From the NCBI RefSeq assembly GCF_030867095.1, contig NC_081829.1:49721036-49785035 (forward strand): a DNA stretch of 64,000 bases. The letters are read 5' to 3'. The translations under genes were made by a program, and so were the position numbers. This document shows positions 56,641-64,000 of this stretch, piece after piece. The notes beneath the pieces were generated by a model. That model saw only the letters and a list, made by a program, of their open reading frames with translations, had not been told where the DNA came from and made no database searches. How positions within the stretch are numbered: the stretch's first letter is position 1; each line of letters begins with the position of its first letter. The DNA is from Alligator mississippiensis (taxonomy: Eukaryota > Chordata > Crocodylia > Alligatoridae).

Positions 56641-59105
56641 CATGGATAAAGATGCTCTCAGAATTCATTAGCTCTCATCTCATTGTGTTACGTTTTTAAA
56701 GTCAGGATTTTACTAGTTTTCCAGTCACTATAGTCTCTAAGCTAGACAGGATTTTAATTAAAAATGTAAATCCATTGTGGCATTTGTTACACAAAGAAAA
56801 ACAAAGGGTATAAATCTGTTTGCAGATCATCTTGAAAGTATGTATAACAATTAATCTGTATACATGTAGTGCTTAGATTTAACTATCTGTTTTGTAGCTG
56901 TCTCAGTTTTACATGAGACAGCTGAAAAGAAAACATACAGAATTCTGATTACTTAGATTTAAACATTTCAGCTTAGTTTAAAAACTAAGTTGTAACATTT
57001 ATTTCAGAGATGTGTTTTTAGAATTTTGAATGGGAAGCAGCCATTTTATACCCTTTTCAGTTAAAAGTGTATAATAAAATGAAATACAAGTAGAATGATA
57101 TGCCATTGCTAACTGCCAGATAGAGAAATGTATTACTATGTACTGAGTATACCTAGTATTGTTTGGGAAAAGTCATGTTGAATGAATCTTAAAAATAGTA
57201 GGTGACTATCTCCTTTGAGTGACATCCACTGTTACTGTCACATGCCACAAACATACATCTTAGGTTCCAGCAATACTAAATGTTTCTCTAAAATTTATTT
57301 GCATAATTTAATAGAAACATGTGAGCAGTAACAAATTATTATATTGCCAAATTAATTAAACCAAATTATAATGCAAGCTCACAAGGGGGGAAAAATGTCA
57401 CATTCCATGTTAAACTTCACTGTTTCCTGATTCCAGTTGGCAAATCAACTTTGTGACCTTAGCATTTTAAGGGGTTAATCTTTTGAACAGAAAAACATTA
57501 TCAAATTGAACCTATCTGGTGTCTAACAACTTACAAAAATGGATATTACTTGACTGCAGGTTAATATAAATAGTCATCTTAAAGAGAGTATGTTATGTTA
57601 GACTTTCAGCCCTTATACAGCCAGGTGACTCTCAATGGTAGTTTTGCCTGAAAAGGGAATCCAGGGTCCAGCACAAGGAAAGCTGTGTTCAGGAAGACTT
57701 TGATAAATACATTCCAATAATTATTTCATGCCACTACCATTCTTGCTGTATACATTTTATACAATGTATTTCAACCTTTTGATCCCTGTTTTGCTCATCA
57801 TATGAATTAGCAAGGTATACACTGTGCAACTTTTACTGACATCAGTGAGCTTTATACACAAAACAGTCCCACTGAAGCTCGTGGGTCTACTCATGTGATT
57901 AAAAGTTCTCAGGTACAGATACTCAGCTGGTGTAAATTGCAATAATTCCATTTACATGAAGGGAAGATCTGCTTCTTAGCAGGGTGATGCATATGCAACA
58001 GTGTAGTTCCTTTACTGTAGTTTATTACTTTCATGACTCCACTGTTGGGTCACTTAACTGCCATATTTTCCTCATATACAAACACACCCCAGAATATGAT
58101 GCACACCTTGTTTGTGAAGGACAGAAGGAAAAAAAAATATTTCATTGGAATGAATGAGTGAGTGAGTGAGTGAGTAGCAGCAGTAGCTAAGAAGGCAAGC
58201 CAAGTCCACTCTATTTATTTTTTAATTTTATAATTTTTTTTGCTTCCTGAGGATTGCTGCAGATTTTTCTTGCAAGTTTTACCAGTAAGCATCCAAACCC
58301 ACTCTTACCTTTTTTCTCATATATAATGTGAACTCCAGTTACCAGAAATTGGGTTTTTTGGAGGAAAAAGATGCATCATATGTGAGTATATGTGGTATGC
58401 AAAAGCCACAGCCTGATCCCAAACCTGCTGAAATCAATTGAGCTATTCCACTAATTTAACTGGTCTTCAGGCTAGATCCACAAAAAACAGCAAGCTCTCA
58501 CTCTCGCGCACACGCACTACTCTAGCACTATTAATGTCCCACAATTAAAGATTAAAAATCCTTCATTCCAAGGAAAATCAAGACTAAAAGAGTGCACCAC
58601 TAAATGAGCGGGCAAAGAATCAGAAAGATTACCACCACCCTTTTATTTATTCTACTTCTATTTCCAATTTCTTTCCCTTTTTGAAAACTGGGCCTTTCAA
58701 TTGTTCATTTACTACTTTACGAAAGCACTAATGTTATAGTAGATCTCTTTGTGTAATTCTATAATGTCACAAGTACTTAAGTCAGAAGATATGGAAATTT
58801 TATTGTTCTCATCTCCACAACTGTATTTAAGAGCAACTGAAGAAGAAAGGCAATTCATTTTCAATAAATGGCAGCATTGTTCAGCCAGCTGTGTCTCGGA
58901 AAACAGCAGATTATTAAAATTGTAGGTGGTAGGTTTATCACACCATTAGGTCCTAAAACACAAGGACCTCTGCTATTAGGGCATTAGATCAGCCTGCTTG
59001 TGCTGCTTTAGCAGCACAGGGGCCCCTGAAGCATTGATCAATCAAAAAGATGTGCCCAAAATCCTCTCGTGGCTTCTTGATATCAAGTAAGTTACACTGT
59101 CAACA
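56641..59105. other. AT-rich intergenic DNA with a (GTGA)n microsatellite
   Basis: No gene is seen. A gagt/gtga microsatellite lies at 58151-58176. 57830-57960 carries weak traces of the old tttacacc-type palindromic repeat. The largest open frame is 64 codons. Confidence 0.5.
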
Positions 59106-59109
59106 GGGG

Positions 59110-59540
59110 CATGTTTGTATGTGCATATTAATATGCTTATAGCTCTGGAGTTTATTGCTCTTGGGCACGTCTTCACATGTGTCCAGGACCACAGCATGTT
59201 GAGCCGCAGCTCCAGCTGGCAAGGGGTGGCCAGCATGCTAGTCCAGGGTTGCTGCCCCCCCGCCACTCGATGTGCTGCAGATGAGCTGGCTGGGGCACAA
59301 GGGTTCTTCAGTACAGGGCTAGCCAGGAGGCATCCCCCTGCACTGAAACACCCTTGTGCCCCAGCCTGCTGCCTTGGCTTTTACATGTGTATTGCTGTGG
59401 AGTTTGTGTGTATGAGTACGATTCTGCTGTGGAGTAAATTAGTTTATTCCAGCCTAATAAGGGTGTATGTGTAAACATGTGACATTTACTGCACAGCTGA
59501 TCAGTCAACTGCACAGTAAATGTCTCGTAGATGCACCCAT
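59110..59540 (+). mobile_element. Non-autonomous DNA element, copy B of a two-copy family
   Basis: It matches the reverse complement of 23490-23985 (see that entry). It ends acagtaaatgtctcgtagatgcaccca, and the gtagatgcacc end is shared with 3270-4041. The GC-rich middle has gctgctgccc-type sequence with no coding capacity. Confidence 0.6.
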
Positions 59541-60940
59541 GGAGAACCAGTAAATCTTGTCATAAGGTTTGGCTAGATCCTTCGAATCATTTTCCTTTAG
59601 AAAGAAAAGTCTGTCTTTCAGACAAATTTTAGGATTTCACAAATCAGAGTAGAGGAGAGGTTTGGTATCAACTAACTTAAGGGGGAAAAAAACAGTTTAC
59701 TAGTACCTCCTGTTTTATGCCTGCCCTCTAAGGACATTCTGGCTGTGATGCTTTGATCAACTTTACCCCTTGATAACTGGTAAAGGAGTAAGCTTCTCAG
59801 AGGAGTATAACTTGCCCTTCCCTATGCTCCCAACGTATGCTTTTAAGTTTATTTGCAGAGCTGAGTATGTGCTGTTGATGCTGTGAATACACAAAACTTT
59901 CAACTGCTTTAAAAGGGAAGAAGGAATTGCTGCTTAGGAGCAGGTATTTACTCTCAGGATGTAACTTACATCTGTCTACTACCGCCCTGTAAGTGAAGCA
60001 AATCTCTGCAACTTTACCCTTGATGAAACAGGGTTACCTTTACAACAGTTCTGCTCCACATAGACTACTATAGGACCACGTAGTTGTAACAGTTACATCA
60101 GAAGAGCTTATACTGGTCTCGTTTGATACCAGTCTAACTGCTAGGTCAGTTTAAGTCCTGATATACCAATACTCATCTAAAGTAGACTTGACATATATTT
60201 GAACCTGAAAAAAATATGATTAAAAACTGTTCACATGCTAAGAGAAATTATATGGTTAAATAATGAAGGGGAGGGAGTCACATTTTACTCTTAATTATGG
60301 TACCTTAAAACCATACTGTGTTTTTCATCTGAAGCTGCATGTTGTCTTAGGATGAATGCCTCTAAATTGGAGGTAAATAAATGACATTATTGTACAAATT
60401 TGACTCAGAAGAGTGTTAATGGCATCCTGTGGGGTTATTTAAATGTCAATAATCTTTTATAATTCAAGCTATAGAAATTAAACAACCCCTTGTGCAATCA
60501 AGAAATTACTAGTTTAAATTTGTATAATTATAAACAAGTATAGTGAAAAGAGAATTCAGTAAAATAAAGGAAATAAAAACATCTAAATCATATTAAATTT
60601 AAAGTTTCATTAGACAATACATTCTCTCCTTATTAAAACATATAACACTTCCTTGATGTTATAGTACACTATTTCTATCATTAATATTAAATTTGAAAAT
60701 CATACTTTTTCTTAACCTCAGGAAAATACATTATTCTATGTAATACATGTGGAATATTATCCACTGCAAAGAGCTGATTAGTCTGTATGTATACCATTGC
60801 CCTCTGCTGGATAGAGTCAGAGCTGTACCATAGAATGGCACAGTCAAATATTGTTTGTTCATTACGAGGATCCCTTTGAGTCTCAAATGAATGGGTTTGT
60901 TTTAGAAACACAAAGGAAGTCTGAAGTTCTCAACAGTTGT
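59541..60940. other. AT-rich intergenic DNA
   Basis: No gene or clear element was recognised. Confidence 0.5.
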
Positions 60941-60944
60941 TCCA

Positions 60945-61433
60945 TAGGGTTGGAAAGTACCTTGAGGTTCATTCAGTCCAACTCCCTGACAAATGCAGAA
61001 TTCCTTCCCCCCCCCCCCAATAATAAGCATCTATCCAATCTGTTCTTGAACACCACCAAGGAAGAAGATACCACAACTTCCCCAGGCAGCTTGTTCTAAT
61101 TTTCTACTCTTCTTACAGTTAAGGAGATTTCCCTGATACTGGATCCAAATCTTTACTGAAGTTTAAACCCATTCACTGCCTTGTGTTTTGTTCTTTATGG
61201 CATAAGAAGAACAGTGTTTCTCCTTAAGGAAGCCTTTCACATATTTGAAAACTGCTATTATGACCCTTTTGATTGCCTTTTCTCCAAAAGAAGAGCATCT
61301 GATTTACCTAACTTTTGTCTCTGGATCCTCTCCAGTTCCTACACATCCTTTTAAAACAAACAAACAAACAAACAAAAAACCACAAAATGCCCAAAACTGG
61401 ACACAATACTCAAGCTAAGGTCTAGCCAGCAGC
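60945..61433 (-). mobile_element. Old antisense CR1 3' end
   Basis: ccatagggttggaaagtacc, tccaactccctgac and catctatccaatctgttcttga are followed by cagttaaggagatttccctg. Further on come tctggatcctctccagttcc and ggacacaatactcaagc. Together they are the reverse complement of CR1 RT C-terminus and 3' UTR. The copy is diverged, has a C-run at about 61008-61018 and an (AAAC)n tract at about 61350-61376, and is broken in all frames. Confidence 0.85.
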
Positions 61434-63070
61434 TATGTCCTGTGTTTTACATATATTGCTTTCTTCTCCCTACCTTTCTCCCATCTTCATTCTCCCCACC
61501 CTGCCTCTTCCTCTCCCTGTAAATCCTCTCTCCCCCATCAACCCTTATCTTTGCCACTCCTGCCAGCTATCTATATTTGGAATAGTGTGGGGAACAAGCT
61601 GTTTCTGTGACTTTTCTTTGAAAAGAAACTCTCTCAGACAGTTTTCCTTCAGCGAGTACACATCAATAAGAAAGTAGACCAGAAAAGCCAAATGGCATTA
61701 TCCAGGAAATAGCCTGTTTTACATACACCTTATTTTACATCTTCAGTTTATGTTAACCCAGACAAGCCACCACAGGTTGCTGGGTTGTGACATCTCTAGA
61801 CTGTATTTTTAACTATATTTAGTTGTCAAAATGTTCATTAATCAGAAAGTTAGAGCTTTCTTACAAGTATGTATCAGACTGTGAAACTTGCAGCAATTTC
61901 ATTACTCTGGATATTTAAATTATAGTGGACAAAAGTGCTAGTAAGTGAACTGGAGGAACCAATTTTACATTGGCAGAAAGTGACCTACAAGGATTTTCCA
62001 TCCTCTTTCCATGATTATATATGATTAACTTTCTCCTTACAAACCAAATAAGAAATGATCAAAGGGGAAGGATGTCATCATAGCTCTGCACTTTTTTGCG
62101 CCTGCTAGCAGAACCAAACCTACCTGCCTGGTTGAATGTAAAAAAAAATCCTATTTCTGCATGCAAATATTAAATATTGTTTTATTAAAATTATACACAG
62201 AAAGATGTAGAAGACTTATAGTTGCTATGCCAAAGACAGCATGAAGCAGTGAGATTGTTACAGGAAAATAGTGCTACTATATGGGAAATAGACAATAAGG
62301 ATCCTAAACAGTGCTCTAACATGGATAACAGCATTCAGTTTTATAAACTAGGTGTCAGAAAGAGCCAACATTCCATTCCTTACTTGTCTCTGCAGTATCT
62401 GTCTACACATTGCTCTGCAAAGGCAAAACCTCACATTTGTGAACATAGAAAAAACTAAGTCTTAAAATCAGCAATTCACAAAATTAGGAGTGATGGATTT
62501 CACTAACATTCAGTTACCCTGAAGAGGTTCAGACTGAGGAGTCACAAGATGCTAAGTAGAGTTGGGGTCCAAAATAGTTGGGAGCTGCTACACTAGACTA
62601 TCTGCCAAATATTCCTGTGGACTGCTATCTTTTATTTCTTGGCTCAAGACTGCTGGTGGCAATGTTGTGCATTCTGTAAAAACAAATACATTTACATTTC
62701 ATAGTGAATTTAATGTGGGAAAATAGATTTATTACTTCATATGTGGCCACTTTAAACCACCACAAAACCAGCCTATGACAAAGACCTATATTTTATTTTG
62801 AAGCATCCTTAAATATTGGATAGGCATGTACAAATCAGGATTTTTCCACATGCATGTAAAATACTGATGCATGTGCAGAGCCTTGACTTGTGGTTTGATA
62901 TCAAAGTACTAACTAGTTAGTTTTTACTAACTAAAAAGCCTGCAAAGCTGTTGGAAATCTGGGCCAGACCAAAGATTAAACACAAGCATAAATAAAAGTT
63001 GAGTTTTTTTAAAGTTTTTTTTTCCCCATGACCAGTGCTTTCTGTGCTCTTTAAACGCTCTTAAATGTCC
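61434..63070. other. Intergenic DNA
   Basis: No gene or clear repeat is seen. Confidence 0.5.
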
Positions 63071-63075
63071 CCTGA

Positions 63076-63200
63076 AGCTTCCTTAGCCTGACGAAGGGTT
63101 TTTGAACCCGAAAGCTTGCTTAATAACTATTCTCCAACCATTTGGGTTGGTCTAATAAAAGATATCAAATTCACCCAAGGAACCTTGTCTGCCCTTTTCA
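63076..63200 (+). repeat. AAAGATATC dispersed repeat, single arm
   Basis: agcctgacgaagggtttttg, aacccgaaagcttgctt and ggtctaataaaagatatca lead to ggaaccttgtctgcc. This matches the right arm of the palindrome at 56.2-56.6 kb, in the same orientation. Confidence 0.8.
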
Positions 63201-64000
63201 CTACTAATTTTATAGTATTATTCAAAGAGAGTTCAGGGATCTAACATCTGCTTTAGTTACAGAGGTGCAACATTTAGTTATTTAAGCATATAAATTTATG
63301 CCCTGGGTCATGTACAGAACTTCCCAAGGCTCTCTCACTTAAGTTCCAGTATGATCAAAAGACTAGGCATTTCTCCCTCCTATCTCACAGCAGGACCTGA
63401 TAAGGTCAGGGGAGGATACAGAGAAGGGCTGCAATGGTAAATCTGCACCTTCCTTTCAGATTGGATCATACCACAGGAACCTCTGGGATTTTATTAAAGC
63501 CCCAAAGTGCATAAGAATTCCCTCCTCCACTTCACCTGTGTGTTCAAAGGCATGCACACTCCCCTTCTCTTCTCCCACTATCCCACCCAGCACTGCTGCT
63601 TTCCCCACTGTTCCAGGAGTGAGGGAAGCTTCAAAGCCTCTCCTGCCTGCTCTAGTTCAGTTGTATAAGAGCAGTGATGGGTGTGGGGGTTCCCCCTCCC
63701 TGCACCTGCTTCTGGGGCCTGGGCAGGGTGGGGGAACCCCCCCCCCCCCCCCTTATGGCTGCTGCTGAAGCTGTGCCCAACCCCCACACAGCCCAGCTGG
63801 AGCAGGCAGAAGTAGCTTTGAATGTCACCCCACTGGGACAGCAGAGAAAGCAGCAGCAGCAGGTGGGGGAGCTGGGAAGGGGAGGGTAGAGGATGTGTCT
63901 TTGAGCACAGAGGGGAAGGGTGGGGTGGGTTTCTTACTTGCCTTGGGGACTTTTTTCTTTTTCTCTTTTTTTTTTTTTTTTAAGTCCCCAGAAGCTCCTA
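63201..64000. other. Intergenic DNA to window end
   Basis: It contains a C16 run at 63737-63752 and a T-run near the end. Repeated ggtgtgggg/gctgctgctg stretches at 63670-63860 look like another GC-rich transposon centre, but no ends are visible. Confidence 0.4.

Overview
The window is vertebrate nuclear DNA, most likely from a sauropsid with a moderate repeat load. A crocodilian fits best and a turtle is possible; I cannot separate the two from sequence alone. The reasons are abundant CR1 LINEs, many short hAT-like non-autonomous elements and foldback elements, no mammalian Alu/L1/B1-type repeats, and a conserved ADO-EGR2 gene pair. No prokaryotic features, CRISPR arrays or tRNA/rRNA genes were seen.

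Only two protein-coding genes can be supported. ADO (cysteamine / N-terminal cysteine dioxygenase) is a single-exon gene on the + strand at 43985-44722, inside a CpG island. EGR2 (Krox20, an immediate-early zinc-finger transcription factor) is on the - strand, with coding exon 1 at 52682-52505, a 406-bp intron, and coding exon 2 at 52098-50945. The two genes converge, as in other amniotes, and about 6 kb separates their stop codons. The ADO promoter carries two ZNF143-type motifs in opposite orientation and an NRF1-like site. The EGR2 promoter carries two perfect CArG boxes (SRF sites), one near-match, ETS sites, a CRE-like site and a TATA-like box, as expected for a growth-factor-induced gene. 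A CpG-rich tract with no gene continues upstream of EGR2 to about 54.76 kb.

Layout: 0-43.3 kb is a gene desert rich in transposons. It holds an antisense CR1 split by a sense CR1 tail (5.1-7.0 kb), two copies of a 0.7-kb foldback hAT with 8-bp target duplications (8.3-9.0 and 27.6-28.4 kb), a solo retroviral-type LTR with a perfect 5-bp target duplication (21.2-22.2 kb), a fairly young 5'-truncated CR1 (25.6-26.95 kb), a decayed Ty3/gypsy integrase fossil (37.2-37.9 kb) and a hAT nested in a hAT (40.8-42.1 kb). 43.4-54.8 kb is the gene pair, with a repeat-poor AT-rich stretch at 44.7-49.9 kb that probably holds 3'UTR and regulatory DNA. 54.8-64 kb is intergenic and AT-rich; it contains a near-perfect inverted repeat of about 190-bp arms (56.2-56.6 kb), a foldback-family copy (59.1-59.5 kb) and an old CR1 (60.9-61.4 kb).

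ZNF365, RTKN2 and NRBF2, the usual neighbours in other amniotes, are not visible, so they must lie outside the window or have been lost. Nothing here is a clear new multi-gene system. The most distinctive structures are the long inverted-repeat elements and the two gene promoters.
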